60,429 nucleotides of DNA, taken from positions 1-60,429 of IMG/VR virus record IMGVR_UViG_3300045996_001806. One strand, written 5' to 3'. This DNA is from a virus. The position numbers and the translations under genes are program-made. This document shows positions 14,598 through 23,456 of the stretch, one piece after another (position 1 is the first letter of the stretch; the number at the start of each line of letters is the position of its first letter). The notes beneath the pieces are model-generated. The model was not told the origin of the DNA, searched no databases, and saw only the letters and a program-made list of their open reading frames with translations.

Positions 14598-14941
14598 ACG
14601 AGTACGTCCCCGAACCCTGGGCCTTCGCGCTTATTGCGCTCGGCGCCTGGCGTCTGTGGCTTCTGGTCGCTGATGACGTCATCCTCGAGAAGCCCGTCGA
14701 CATGCTGCTCCTGCGCATTCCCGCGCGCCATCGCGACTACTGGCGGAAGTTCCTCGAATGCCCGCGCTGTCTGGGTTTCTGGCTGTGCGGACTCGGCTAT
14801 GCGATCTGGCTGAGCGTGCTCGGCGATTGGCCTGACACCCTCGGCGAGAGCATTGCGGCGATTGGTGTGTGGTTCGCGCTGAGCGGCGTCGTCGCGCTTC
14901 TCGGCTCGATCTGGGAGACCCTCACGGACGTGCAGGACTAG
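14594..14941 (+). CDS. DUF1360-family membrane protein
   Basis: A 115-residue protein with three hydrophobic helices and the family's central pattern: ALGAWRLWLLVADDVILEKP followed by FLECPRCLGFWLCGLGYAIW. DUF1360 proteins are membrane proteins of phages and Bacillus spores with unknown biochemical role. GTG start in a GTGA overlap. Confidence 0.8.
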   Translation: MNEYVPEPWAFALIALGAWRLWLLVADDVILEKPVDMLLLRIPARHRDYWRKFLECPRCLGFWLCGLGYAIWLSVLGDWPDTLGESIAAIGVWFALSGVVALLGSIWETLTDVQD

Positions 14942-15002
14942 ACGAACTGCCACGGCGCGCTCTATCGTCGGGACCCGTCGCGACATCGACGAAGGAGCCA
15001 TC

Positions 15003-15071
15003 GTGTGCAACTGCGGGAAGAAGAAGGCCCAGACCCAACAGCCGCCAGCACCCCAGCCCGAATCGAAGTAG
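15003..15071 (+). CDS. CNCGKK-type micropeptide
   Basis: A 22-residue peptide (starts VCNCGKKKAQTQQPP) with a good ribosome site (GAAGGAG). Tiny proteins starting with MC-x-CGKK occur before portal genes of other actinophages, which supports it. A metal-binding or lipid-modified Cys pair is possible. Function unknown. Confidence 0.6.
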   Translation: MCNCGKKKAQTQQPPAPQPESK

Positions 15072-15077
15072 GCCTGA

Positions 15078-16889
15078 GTGCCGCTCTTCGGTAGGGGTAG
15101 ACGTGCCTCTAGCCGCTCTCCTGCCGACGTAGAGATCGAGGTCCTGCAGGCGGCCGCGGCTGAGGTGCGGCTGAAGGACGGGCGGGACTACCGGCGCTCG
15201 CTGCCCGCGTGGCAGCGGCAGGCGCTCGAGTTCTACGACCTGCTCGGCGAGTCGTGGTACCCGGCGCAGTTCTACGCCAGGATGCTCTCGAGGGTTCGCC
15301 TGCATCCGGCGATCGAGCTCCCCAACGGCGAGTACGAGGAGATCGAGGACGAGCAGGCCCAGACCATCCTGAAGCGCATCCAGTACCGCCGCTGGGGCGG
15401 CACTTTCGGGCAACTCCAGGCGCTCGTTGGCGACGGCTATCTCGCCGTCTACCTGGACGACGATCAGAGCGAGCGCTGGGACTACTTCTCGCCCGCCGAG
15501 CTCACCGTGCAGGAGACGACGTACCTGCGGCGCATGGGCGACGGCGTGCCGGATCGCGAATACACGAAGGTCGGCTCGATCGGCGAGAACGGTCCCGGGG
15601 AGGGCGAGATGAAGGCCTGGCGCCTGTGGAACCGTCATCCGACGCACTCGGAGATGGCGGACGCGCCGATGAAGGCAGTCCTCGATCGCCTGTCCTACCT
15701 GATGCACCTGGACAAGGCCGCGCTCGCGGCGGCGCTCTCGAGGATCGCGGGCGCGGGCCTGTTCGTGGTCGACGAGCGGATCACGATCCCGCCGAGCGAG
15801 GCAGAGGCCGCCGACGATGATCTGCACGACGACCCCTTCATGCGGCGGCTCCTGAACTACATGGTGAAGCCGATCTCCACCCCGGGCTCCGCTGCGCAGC
15901 AGGCCCCGCTGGTCGCGCGCGTCGAGCCTCCCGAGGGCATGTCCGTGAAGGACATGACGGACTGGATTCGCTTCCACGACCCCAACCAGACGACCGACTG
16001 GGACTCGAAGGTCGAGAAGACGATCCAGCGCATCGCCATGTCGCTCGACATGCCGCCGGCCGAGCTGCTCGGACTCGAGAACGCGAACCAGTGGGTCGGC
16101 TGGCTGATCGGCGAGGACAAGTGGAAGGCCCACGGCGAGCCGGTCATCATCCGGCTCTGCGACGACGTGACGCGCGGCTACTACCGACCTGCGTGTATCG
16201 CCGCCAAGGTAGAGCGAGCGGAGGAGCTCGTCGTCTGGTTCGACCCCGCGCAGGTCGTCGTTCATCCCGACCACGGCAAGGCGGCCGAAGAGGTACACGA
16301 TCGTGGCGCCCTATCGGACAAGGCCCTGCGCGCGGCCCACAACTTCTCCGAGAGCGCGGCGCCGTCGGCGGTAGAGCGAGAGGCCTGGGAGATCATCAAG
16401 ATGAAGCAGCGGGATCGCCCGCAGGATCCCTCCGAGGCTGACGCCCGAGGAAGCGGCTCGCACGTCGAGCCGGGCGCGCCCGAGAACAACGGCAATCGCA
16501 CGAACCAGCCTTCGCCGCAGGGCGACAATCAGCAGCTTCGGATTCTCGGCGCCGCCGAGATCACCTTCGACAAGCTCCGCGAGCGCGCCGGCACGTTCCT
16601 GTGGACGAAGCGGATGCAGTGCGAGGGCTGCTTCACCGGCATGGAGACGGTGCCGCGCGGCGAGCTCGCAGCGACGGCCGGCAAGAACATCGTGAGGATG
16701 CTCGACATTCATTCCGAGCTCGCGCTGATCGCCGGTGGCGCCGACCACTTCGCCGTGAAACTGCACAAGCAGTACGGCTACGACGAGGAACGCGCGCAAG
16801 TCATCGCGAAGGTCCTCGAGCGGCTGGCTGCGGAGTCGCTGTACGAGTCAGAGGCCTCGCTGCCAGAGGACTTCGTGGAGGTGCTCTAG
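15078..16889 (+). CDS. portal protein
   Basis: A 603-residue protein in the place of the portal, the dodecameric ring at the unique head vertex through which DNA enters and leaves. Portal-like features are the N-terminal DYRRSLPAWQRQALEFYDLL, the long wing and stem region with SLDMPPAELLGLENANQWVGWLI (the PPxLLG-type segment common in actinophage portals) and a disordered Pro/Asn/Gln-rich stretch at about 460-490. GTG start seven bases after the micropeptide gene. Confidence 0.85.
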   Translation: MPLFGRGRRASSRSPADVEIEVLQAAAAEVRLKDGRDYRRSLPAWQRQALEFYDLLGESWYPAQFYARMLSRVRLHPAIELPNGEYEEIEDEQAQTILKRIQYRRWGGTFGQLQALVGDGYLAVYLDDDQSERWDYFSPAELTVQETTYLRRMGDGVPDREYTKVGSIGENGPGEGEMKAWRLWNRHPTHSEMADAPMKAVLDRLSYLMHLDKAALAAALSRIAGAGLFVVDERITIPPSEAEAADDDLHDDPFMRRLLNYMVKPISTPGSAAQQAPLVARVEPPEGMSVKDMTDWIRFHDPNQTTDWDSKVEKTIQRIAMSLDMPPAELLGLENANQWVGWLIGEDKWKAHGEPVIIRLCDDVTRGYYRPACIAAKVERAEELVVWFDPAQVVVHPDHGKAAEEVHDRGALSDKALRAAHNFSESAAPSAVEREAWEIIKMKQRDRPQDPSEADARGSGSHVEPGAPENNGNRTNQPSPQGDNQQLRILGAAEITFDKLRERAGTFLWTKRMQCEGCFTGMETVPRGELAATAGKNIVRMLDIHSELALIAGGADHFAVKLHKQYGYDEERAQVIAKVLERLAAESLYESEASLPEDFVEVL

Positions 16890-18931
16890 TGCCCTGGTCT
16901 GTCGGAAAGCGCGGGAGCAAGTGGTGCGTCGTCAAGGACGACGATGGCAAGGTCGAGGGTTGTCACGATTCGAGCGCCGCTGCGATCAAGCAGCAGAGGG
17001 CGCTCTACGCGAGTGAGTCGATGGCCGCCAACGGGGATGGCCCCGATACGGCCGAGCTCGCGATGGTCGCGCTCTACCCGCGTCTGGAGGAGGCCGAAGC
17101 ACTCGCCGTCGAGGGCGGTCTCGAGGTCGACGATCTGCACGTGACGCTCATCTTCCTCGGCGAGGTGGGAACCTTCGATGAGGAGGCGCTGCCCGAGGCC
17201 GTCGGCCGAGTAGCCATGTCACACAGCCCGCTCGAGGGAGTGGTTGGCGGCACCGGCTACTTCAGCGCGAACGAGGACGGCGTGCCCGTGATCCTGCTCC
17301 CCGACGTTCCCGGTCTGAGCCGCGTGCGCGAAGACATCGTGGGCGAGTTGCGCGCGCAGGGCATCGAGTCACCCTCCGAGCACGGATTCCTTCCACACAT
17401 GACCCAGATCTACGTCGATTCCGTCGACGACGCTCCGCCTCGAGAGAACCCTCTCGGCCAGGCACTCCACTTCGATGCGGTCTCCGTCGTCATCGGCGAC
17501 CGTCGCCAGGACTACCCTCTCGGAGGTGAAGAGATGAGCACCAACACCGTCACCGTCAAGATCATCCCGGACTTCAGCGAGTGGGATGCCGCGCTCGCGC
17601 AGCGAATCGACATCCTGCCGGGGACGGCTGCGAACGCGGCCGCGGGCGCCATGTGGGAGCTCGCTGCAGGCGCCGTCGCCGCCGTCGAGGCAGGGCAGCA
17701 GTGGGAGGGCATCCTCGCCTTCGAGGCCTACCCCTCCGACGGTGATGGCGGTCTCAAGCGCTACCTGATGACGCCTCTCGGGCATCGCGAGCTGCCGCTG
17801 TCTCTCATGGCGCAGTTCGTGAACGAGGAGGGCCACAAGAAGGCGGGGATCGCCGGCCGCATCGACACGATCGAGCGCATCCCCGCCTCGGAGTTCGCCC
17901 ACGAGGGCTTCGATCTTCCAGACGACCTGCCCGAGGACGCTTTCGTGCACTTCGGGACTGGCGTCTTCGACACGGGAGAGGTTGGCGCCGAGGCTGCGCG
18001 GCTCGTCGAGGCGAAGATGCTGCGAGGCGTCTCCGTCGATCTTTCCGGGACGAAGTGGGTCCCGCTCGATGCCGAGACCTTCCAGGAGATCGAGCAGAAC
18101 GAGATGGGCATGGAGCGGATGCTGCGCGGCGTGCTCGCTGGCGGGAAGAACTCGAAGATCGCCGGCGCCACGATCGTCGCGCATCCCTCGTTCGGCCATG
18201 CGCGCGTCGATCTCGTCGCCTGCGCGTTCGCATCGGCGGAGATCCGCCTGGTGCACGAGGAGGATCTCGTCGCCTGCGCCGCTGGCCCGATCGCGCCGCC
18301 CGCGGAGTGGTTCGCGAACCCGCAGTTCAAGCAGCAGACGCCGGTCACGGTCACGGGCGACGGGCGGGTCTCCGGCCACATCGCGACCTGGGACTGCCAC
18401 ATGGGCTACGAGAACATGTGCATGACGGCCAAGCCGTCCCGCGACGGCTACGCGCGCTTCCACACGGGGACGCTCATCACCGACGACGGCACTCCGGTGA
18501 AGATCGGCCGCATCTCGGTTGCGCCGCACGCGCCGAAGCGCATGTCGCCCGAGCAGGTCATGGCGTACTACTCGGACGCGAAGAAGGTCGCCGCGTTCGT
18601 CTGCCTGTACGAGGACCGCTTCGGGATCGCGTGCGCTGGCGTGACGCGCTCGGATGCGCCGCGCGAGCTCCTGCGCGACTTCCTCGCCAATCCGCCGTCG
18701 GGCGAGTGGCGCCGCGGGGAGTTGCTCGGGATCTCGTCGGTGCCTCTGCCGGGTCTCCCGGTGGTCGCTCCCGAGGCGTACTTCGTGGCGTCCGCCGACG
18801 GCGGTGATGTCACGCCCGAGATGCTGATCCTGCCGCCAGTCGAAGCGCCGGAGCCGACGGAGGACGAGATGGTCCTCGCGGCGGCGGCTGCCGGGGGCGC
18901 GGAGACGCTCCTCGGAGTCATCGCCGGCTGA
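16889..18931 (+). CDS. 2H phosphoesterase domain fused to capsid maturation protease
   Basis: A 680-residue protein with three parts. Residues 1-42 match a small phage N-terminal module (W..V...DDGKVEGCHDS..AA..Q..ALYAS). Residues 55-205 form a 2H phosphoesterase with both catalytic H-x-T motifs: HVT at 84-86 and HMT at 170-172. From about 220 on is the prohead-protease part, with RGVSVDLSG near 380 as the likely Ser-containing active segment. An internal ATG at 17534 sits behind a perfect GGAGGTGA, so a second product containing only the protease is likely. GTG start in a TAGTG junction. Confidence 0.8.
   Translation: MPWSVGKRGSKWCVVKDDDGKVEGCHDSSAAAIKQQRALYASESMAANGDGPDTAELAMVALYPRLEEAEALAVEGGLEVDDLHVTLIFLGEVGTFDEEALPEAVGRVAMSHSPLEGVVGGTGYFSANEDGVPVILLPDVPGLSRVREDIVGELRAQGIESPSEHGFLPHMTQIYVDSVDDAPPRENPLGQALHFDAVSVVIGDRRQDYPLGGEEMSTNTVTVKIIPDFSEWDAALAQRIDILPGTAANAAAGAMWELAAGAVAAVEAGQQWEGILAFEAYPSDGDGGLKRYLMTPLGHRELPLSLMAQFVNEEGHKKAGIAGRIDTIERIPASEFAHEGFDLPDDLPEDAFVHFGTGVFDTGEVGAEAARLVEAKMLRGVSVDLSGTKWVPLDAETFQEIEQNEMGMERMLRGVLAGGKNSKIAGATIVAHPSFGHARVDLVACAFASAEIRLVHEEDLVACAAGPIAPPAEWFANPQFKQQTPVTVTGDGRVSGHIATWDCHMGYENMCMTAKPSRDGYARFHTGTLITDDGTPVKIGRISVAPHAPKRMSPEQVMAYYSDAKKVAAFVCLYEDRFGIACAGVTRSDAPRELLRDFLANPPSGEWRRGELLGISSVPLPGLPVVAPEAYFVASADGGDVTPEMLILPPVEAPEPTEDEMVLAAAAAGGAETLLGVIAG
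17522..17536 (+). promoter_or_regulatory. strong internal ribosome binding site and in-frame ATG
   Basis: GGAGGTGA at 17522-17529 precedes ATG 17534 in the same frame as the fusion gene. It lies exactly at the border between the phosphoesterase and protease domains and would allow a shorter protein of 465 residues to be made. Confidence 0.7.
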
Positions 18932-19542
18932 GCGTTTCGTTCTGCATCCAGCACCACCCAGCGCGGGCGCATCTCACCTCGAGGATCCTCGAGCGCGTCG
19001 GTGGGGCTGAGCTCGTCACCGACCCCGATCCGGATGGCGAGCGCAGCCCCTTCCGCACCTACCAGGAGTGCCTGCGTCGCACGCCTGAAGGCGTAACGCA
19101 TCGCTGCGTGGTCCAGGACGACGTGCTCTTCTGCGACAACTTCCGTGAGCGCGCAGAGGCGGCGATCGCAGAGCACCCGACGGCCCTCATGGCGTTCTTC
19201 GTCCCCGGGATCTCGTCCTGCGGAAGCCAGCGGGTCATGTACGCGCTGCAGAAGCGGGAGCCCTACGCGAACATCAGCGGAGCGACCACGATCCCGGTCG
19301 TCGCGCTGGCCTGGCCGGTCGAACAGATCCCACCATTCCTGCGCTATTGCTCGCTCCCGCGCTGGGCGAATCAGCGTGGCGACGACACCGTAGTCGGCTA
19401 CTTCGTGAAGACGAATCGGCTGACAGTTCTGGCAACAGTGCCCTCGCTCGTCGAGCATCCTGACATCGAACCGAGCCTGGTCAGAGGCCAGAACTTCAAC
19501 GGGAAGAGCCGCATTCGCAAGGCCGCGTATTTCGCTGGCTGA
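18928..19542 (+). CDS. glycosyltransferase-like protein with apparent CTG start
   Basis: A 204-residue protein in the GT-A style: LSVSFCIQHHPARAHLTSR at the start, TYQECLRR, then VVQDDVLFCDNFRE (the metal site) and FFVPGISSCGS. No ATG, GTG or TTG exists in frame before GTG 19108, and starting there would delete the first strand and the helices before the metal site. CTG at 18928 forms a CTGA overlap with the protease stop, exactly like the GTGA and ATGA junctions elsewhere. Sixth glycosyltransferase-like gene of the genome. Confidence 0.7.
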   Translation: MSVSFCIQHHPARAHLTSRILERVGGAELVTDPDPDGERSPFRTYQECLRRTPEGVTHRCVVQDDVLFCDNFRERAEAAIAEHPTALMAFFVPGISSCGSQRVMYALQKREPYANISGATTIPVVALAWPVEQIPPFLRYCSLPRWANQRGDDTVVGYFVKTNRLTVLATVPSLVEHPDIEPSLVRGQNFNGKSRIRKAAYFAG

Positions 19543-19543
19543 C

Positions 19544-19573
19544 TTGCGCGACTGCGAGCGACGCGGATACAAC
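19544..19573 (+). promoter_or_regulatory. possible promoter for the capsid gene
   Basis: TTGCGC at 19544-19549, 18 bases, TACAAC at 19568-19573, in a 119-base gap before the capsid gene. A separate promoter is plausible because capsid protein is needed in excess, but the match is weak. Confidence 0.35.
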
Positions 19574-19661
19574 CTTCCCTCGACGGCCGCGTAGGCAGCC
19601 GACCAAGCCGAGACCGTAGGGACCCGGCGCTGATGTTTTCGACCAGCGAAGGAGTCCCAGG

Positions 19662-21479
19662 ATGCTTTTCCCACAGGTTCCCGAGGATCTCTCGGCCGTC
19701 GATCCCGACGAGCTGCGCGGACTCCTCGACACGTTCACGTCCACCGCCGCGAGCCTGATCGCCGACATGCGTCGGCCGGTCGAGGAGCGGCAGGTCGACA
19801 TCGGAGACATGAGCGCCGCCGATCTTCTCGAGGCACTCAAGGCCGCCGCGACCGACCGCAAGCGGATCGAGGACCATCTCGCCGGACTCGCGGAGTCCGA
19901 GCAGAACTTCCTCACCGAACTCGCGTCCGTCGCTGGCGACCTCGGCGTTGTCGAGGCGAGCGCCGAGTTGGTCGCCGAGACCGAACCCGAGCCCGCTCCC
20001 GAGCCGGAGCCCGCTCCCGAGCCGAGCGAGCCGGAGCCGAGCGAGCCGGAGCCGGAGGCAGCCGCCGAGCCGGTGGCGGCCGCGCCCGCGCTCGCCGTCG
20101 CCGAGGCAACGCCGGAGCCGGAACCCGAGCCGGAGCCCGCTGCCGTCCGCAACCTCTCGATCCCGAGGGGACCGGCGGCGATGGAGCCGCGGCCGACGAT
20201 GGCCGATGGCCAGCCCGCGCAACTCGTCGCGTCGGCGGGTCTCGGCCGCATCGCCCTCCGCGAGGGCCTCGTGCTGGATCGGCTCACGTTCTCCGAGGCC
20301 GTCCGCGACCTCGCGCGCGATCTCGGGCCGCCCAAGCACGTCCGGGGCGGAACCCGCGACTTCTACCCCGTCGCCAAGACCGAGTTCCGGTTCCCGGAGG
20401 AGTTCACGCTCGGCGTCGGCGGCGAGGCGGAACTCGACAAGATCCGCGCCGTCTCGTACCAGTTCCTCGGTCTGCCGGAGGGCGCGTCGATCGACGACGT
20501 GTTCCAGGCGGCCGGCGGAATCTGCGCCCCGCCCACGCCCTTCTACGACGTCCCGAGCTTCGCGTCGCGTGAGCGGCCGGTGCGCGGCGCGCTGCCGAGC
20601 TTCTTCGCGGCACGTGGCGGCGTCTCGCTCCCGTCGGTCTCGACGATCGACCGGGCAGACGAGGGCGTCACGGTCATCGAGGAGTCCGAGGACGCGCAGG
20701 GCGGAACCTTCTCCGCGAAGTCCTGCCGCCGCGTCGAGTGCGCGACGTGGACGGAGACGTTCGTCGGGATCATCTCGCACTGCCTCGAGGTCGGAACGCT
20801 CAACGCCCGGACGTGGCCCGAGGGCATCGCGCTCGAGGAGGACAACCAGATGGCGGCTCACGCCGGCATCGCGGAGGCACGCCTCCTCAACCGCATCAAG
20901 GCCCTCTCGATCCAGCCGTCCAGCTACGGCCAGCCCTACAACGGCGTGCACGGCTTCATCTACGCGCTCGCCAGGGCGAAGGCCGCGATCCGGAACCGCC
21001 TGCGGGCGGCTTCGGGGGCGACGTACACGGCCCTACTCCCCGAATGGGTCCAGGAGTTCCTGGTCGCCGACCTCGCCGCGCAGTCGCAGAACGACGATCG
21101 CTACGTCTCGCTCGCAGCGGTCCAGCGGTTCTTCGAGCAGCTCGGCGTGACGCCGGTCTGGTACAAGGACTCGCCCACCACGGGTCCCGTCCAGAACTTC
21201 ACGGCCGAGGTCGGCGGCACCCCGCTCGACGACTTCCCGGACAACGTGCAGTGGGCGCTGTTCATCAACGGCACCTTCCTCCACCTCGACGGGGGCTCGC
21301 TCGAGCTCGGACTCGTCCGCGACTCGACGCTCAACCACCAGAACGACCACGAGCTGTTCGGGGAGTCGTTCGAGAACGTGGCCCGGGTTGGTCCGGAGCA
21401 GTCGGCTCTGTGGCTGACGAACGCAATCTGCCCGTCGGGCGTCTTCCCGCCGGCAGCGTCCGCGGCCCTGACCTGCTGA
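19662..21479 (+). CDS. major capsid protein with fused N-terminal scaffold-like domain
   Basis: A 605-residue protein. Residues 1-95 are helical (ADLLEALKAAATDRKRIEDHL), residues 106-165 are a low-complexity linker of Glu-Pro repeats, and from about 190 on is a shell domain ending in WALFINGTFLHLDGGSLELG and LWLTNAICPSG, the layout of large HK97-fold capsid proteins. The helical and linker parts probably act as the delta/scaffold segment and are removed by the upstream protease. A ribosome site (GAAGGAG) precedes ATG 19662. Confidence 0.85.
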   Translation: MLFPQVPEDLSAVDPDELRGLLDTFTSTAASLIADMRRPVEERQVDIGDMSAADLLEALKAAATDRKRIEDHLAGLAESEQNFLTELASVAGDLGVVEASAELVAETEPEPAPEPEPAPEPSEPEPSEPEPEAAAEPVAAAPALAVAEATPEPEPEPEPAAVRNLSIPRGPAAMEPRPTMADGQPAQLVASAGLGRIALREGLVLDRLTFSEAVRDLARDLGPPKHVRGGTRDFYPVAKTEFRFPEEFTLGVGGEAELDKIRAVSYQFLGLPEGASIDDVFQAAGGICAPPTPFYDVPSFASRERPVRGALPSFFAARGGVSLPSVSTIDRADEGVTVIEESEDAQGGTFSAKSCRRVECATWTETFVGIISHCLEVGTLNARTWPEGIALEEDNQMAAHAGIAEARLLNRIKALSIQPSSYGQPYNGVHGFIYALARAKAAIRNRLRAASGATYTALLPEWVQEFLVADLAAQSQNDDRYVSLAAVQRFFEQLGVTPVWYKDSPTTGPVQNFTAEVGGTPLDDFPDNVQWALFINGTFLHLDGGSLELGLVRDSTLNHQNDHELFGESFENVARVGPEQSALWLTNAICPSGVFPPAASAALTC

Positions 21480-21506
21480 AGCGGTAGGTAGCGAGGAGGA
21501 GACCCG

Positions 21507-21596
21507 ATGTTGAGCGATATGGCACAGCCAGTGCTCTTCATCGGGTCTCCGTTCGCTCGAACTGCCGAGCCCCACGACCAGAGGCCCTACCTCTAG
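21507..21596 (+). CDS. micropeptide behind the capsid gene
   Basis: A 29-residue peptide (begins MLSDMAQPVLFIG) with a very strong ribosome site (GAGGAGGAG). It lies alone between two structural genes. There is no homology to judge from; the strong ribosome site is the main argument that it is made. Confidence 0.5.
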   Translation: MLSDMAQPVLFIGSPFARTAEPHDQRPYL

Positions 21597-21608
21597 GAGG
21601 ACTGAACC

Positions 21609-22268
21609 TTGGCGAACGTTTGTCCGACTCCCATCTTCGCCTGTCTCGCCAGGGCCACCCGGCTCAATGCGACGACGGGCGCGGTCGTCGGCGGCGCTGA
21701 TGGAGGCGCCGTTACCGACGGCATGGTCACGATCCAATTCACGCCCGACATCGAGGAGGGCACGGAGTCGATCCTCAAGAACGGCTGCGGTCGCATCCTC
21801 GCTCAGTCGAAGACGCCGGACCGGATGAAGCGCTGGAACATGGTCCTCACGATGGGCGAGTGGAACACGGCTTTCGTCGAGATCCTGACCGGGCACGAGC
21901 CAGTCCTCGACGGCGCCGATCTCGTCGGGATCATCGGCAAGGACGAGTTCGCCGACGACTTCGAGGAGTCGCTCGCCGCGCTCGAGATCTGGGCCGAGGC
22001 CTACGAGGGCGACGCGCCGGATTCGGCGCGGCCGTACTTCTACGGACTCATCACCGCGTCGACCTGGCGCATCGGCGACTTCACGCTCGGCGAGGAAGCC
22101 GCGACCATCCCGCTCAACGGCTTCTCGCGCACGAACTCCATGTGGGGCAACGGGCCTTACGACGACACCGGGATCGCGAATCAGGTCAGGACGTGGATGT
22201 TCGCGTCGACCGACACCGCCGGACCCACGGCGTCGTGCGGCTACATCTCCGTCACGGCTGGCAGCTAG
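21609..22268 (+). CDS. virion structural protein
   Basis: A 219-residue protein read from TTG with a strong AGGAGG. It is beta-rich with an acidic middle (DEFADDFEESLAALEIWAEAY) and ends with TASCGYISVTAGS. Placement behind the capsid gene and the strong ribosome site suggest an abundant virion protein, perhaps head decoration or tail tube. I cannot assign it to a family. Confidence 0.65.
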   Translation: MANVCPTPIFACLARATRLNATTGAVVGGADGGAVTDGMVTIQFTPDIEEGTESILKNGCGRILAQSKTPDRMKRWNMVLTMGEWNTAFVEILTGHEPVLDGADLVGIIGKDEFADDFEESLAALEIWAEAYEGDAPDSARPYFYGLITASTWRIGDFTLGEEAATIPLNGFSRTNSMWGNGPYDDTGIANQVRTWMFASTDTAGPTASCGYISVTAGS

Positions 22269-22285
22269 GCCGAGGAGGCTGAGGA

Positions 22286-23137
22286 ATGCCCGGCATCGCG
22301 GTCTCCGGACTGATTACCGCCACCAGTCCGCCTCCGCAGGAGCGGATGCACAGCCTGCTCACGGTTCCCGGGGTCAACCTCGGAGATCCGGGGGGCCGGT
22401 GGGAGATGGGCGTCAACATCTGGGGCTACCCGACCGCGGTGCCGGATCTGTGGGCGCCTTGCGCCGACGAGGGCACCATGCGGGAGAAGGAGTCCGACAG
22501 CGAGCAGCCGCAGGCTGGCTTCGAGGGCTTCGAGATGTACGTGCCCGTCTTCTGTTCAGCGCGCGGGAACGCCCGTGAGCTCGCCGAGCGCGCCCTGGCC
22601 GTCCTTCGAGCGACACAGGCATGGGGTGTCGAGAAGGCCTTGGCGCACGGGATCGTCGGGATGTCGAACAAGCATCTCGTCGATTCGGATCTGACATCGC
22701 TAGCCACGGGTGTCTCCGCGCGTGTCGGGATCAGCTACCTCGAGAAAGCGATCGCCGCGACTGGCCGCCAGGGTCTGATCCACATCACGCCGTCGGTCGC
22801 GGACGCGGCGGATGGTGCGCTCATGGAACCCAGCCAGGCGAGCGATCCGGTCTACACCCAGGCGGGCACGCCCGTCGCAATCGGCGCGGGCTACGTCGGT
22901 GCGGATCCCTCCATCGACCAGCCTGCCCTGTCGGCCCCAGGAGCGACGACCGACTGGATCTTCGCCACGGGTCCCGTCGAGGTGCGCATCGAGGACGATC
23001 CGCGGCAACTTCCCGAGGACATCGCCGAAGCACTCGATCGCACGAACAACGATCTCGTGTATCGCGCTGAGAAGACCGCCGTGGTCGGCTGGGACACGGC
23101 GCTGCAGGTCGGAGTCCTCGTCAATTGGGCGAGCTGA
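22286..23137 (+). CDS. capsid-associated structural protein
   Basis: A 283-residue protein with features of capsid-type proteins: ELAERALAVLRATQAWGVEKAL (long helix), GLIHITPSVADAA, TPVAIGAGYVG and DWIFATGPVEVRIEDDP, ending VGWDTALQVGVLVNW. In related phages such proteins sit next to the main capsid gene. It may be a minor capsid or vertex protein. ATG with AGGAGGCTGAGGA just upstream. Confidence 0.65.
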   Translation: MPGIAVSGLITATSPPPQERMHSLLTVPGVNLGDPGGRWEMGVNIWGYPTAVPDLWAPCADEGTMREKESDSEQPQAGFEGFEMYVPVFCSARGNARELAERALAVLRATQAWGVEKALAHGIVGMSNKHLVDSDLTSLATGVSARVGISYLEKAIAATGRQGLIHITPSVADAADGALMEPSQASDPVYTQAGTPVAIGAGYVGADPSIDQPALSAPGATTDWIFATGPVEVRIEDDPRQLPEDIAEALDRTNNDLVYRAEKTAVVGWDTALQVGVLVNWAS

Positions 23138-23189
23138 CGATGATCGTTGGCGCGACTGCCAAGGCCCTATCTAGCGTAGGAGGCCGCTG

Positions 23190-23453
23190 ATGCCCGTCTA
23201 CCACTTCAGGCTCACGGACACGGAGACCGGAGAATTCCGGAACGTGTCCGTAGCGGCCGACTCCAAGGAAGAGGCCGAAGAGACCGTCATGCGTCAGGAG
23301 ATGAAGAAGGTCAACTTCGAGGAGGACGCCGTGACGGTCAAGGACCTCGAAGAGCGCATGAAGTCCGGGACGCTCTCGGGTCGCGACAAGGCCCGCCTCC
23401 TCGCCCATCGGCAGGAGAAGCCATATTCGATCGCGAAGGCGAAGGAGGGCTAG
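23190..23453 (+). CDS. small charged protein
   Basis: An 87-residue protein: an N-terminal beta part (YHFRLTDTETGEFRNVSV), then a highly charged helix (DSKEEAEETVMRQEMKKVNF) and a basic tail. A good ribosome site (TAGGAGG) precedes the ATG. It lies between structural genes; possibly a virion accessory protein. No family is recognised. Confidence 0.65.
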   Translation: MPVYHFRLTDTETGEFRNVSVAADSKEEAEETVMRQEMKKVNFEEDAVTVKDLEERMKSGTLSGRDKARLLAHRQEKPYSIAKAKEG

Positions 23454-23456
23454 ACG

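Noticed and set aside
14922-16298. 458-codon minus-strand open frame opposite the portal gene
   Set aside because: Antisense shadow of the portal gene with typical Arg/Leu/Val-rich composition; no start context and no domain.
19398-20951. 517-codon minus-strand open frame opposite capsid and glycosyltransferase genes
   Set aside because: It covers two well-supported plus-strand genes and reads as low-complexity Arg/Gly/Leu.
23147-23162. TTGGC...GCCAA hairpin as a promoter or terminator
   Set aside because: Short stem without T-tail, and the nearest -10-like box has wrong spacing.
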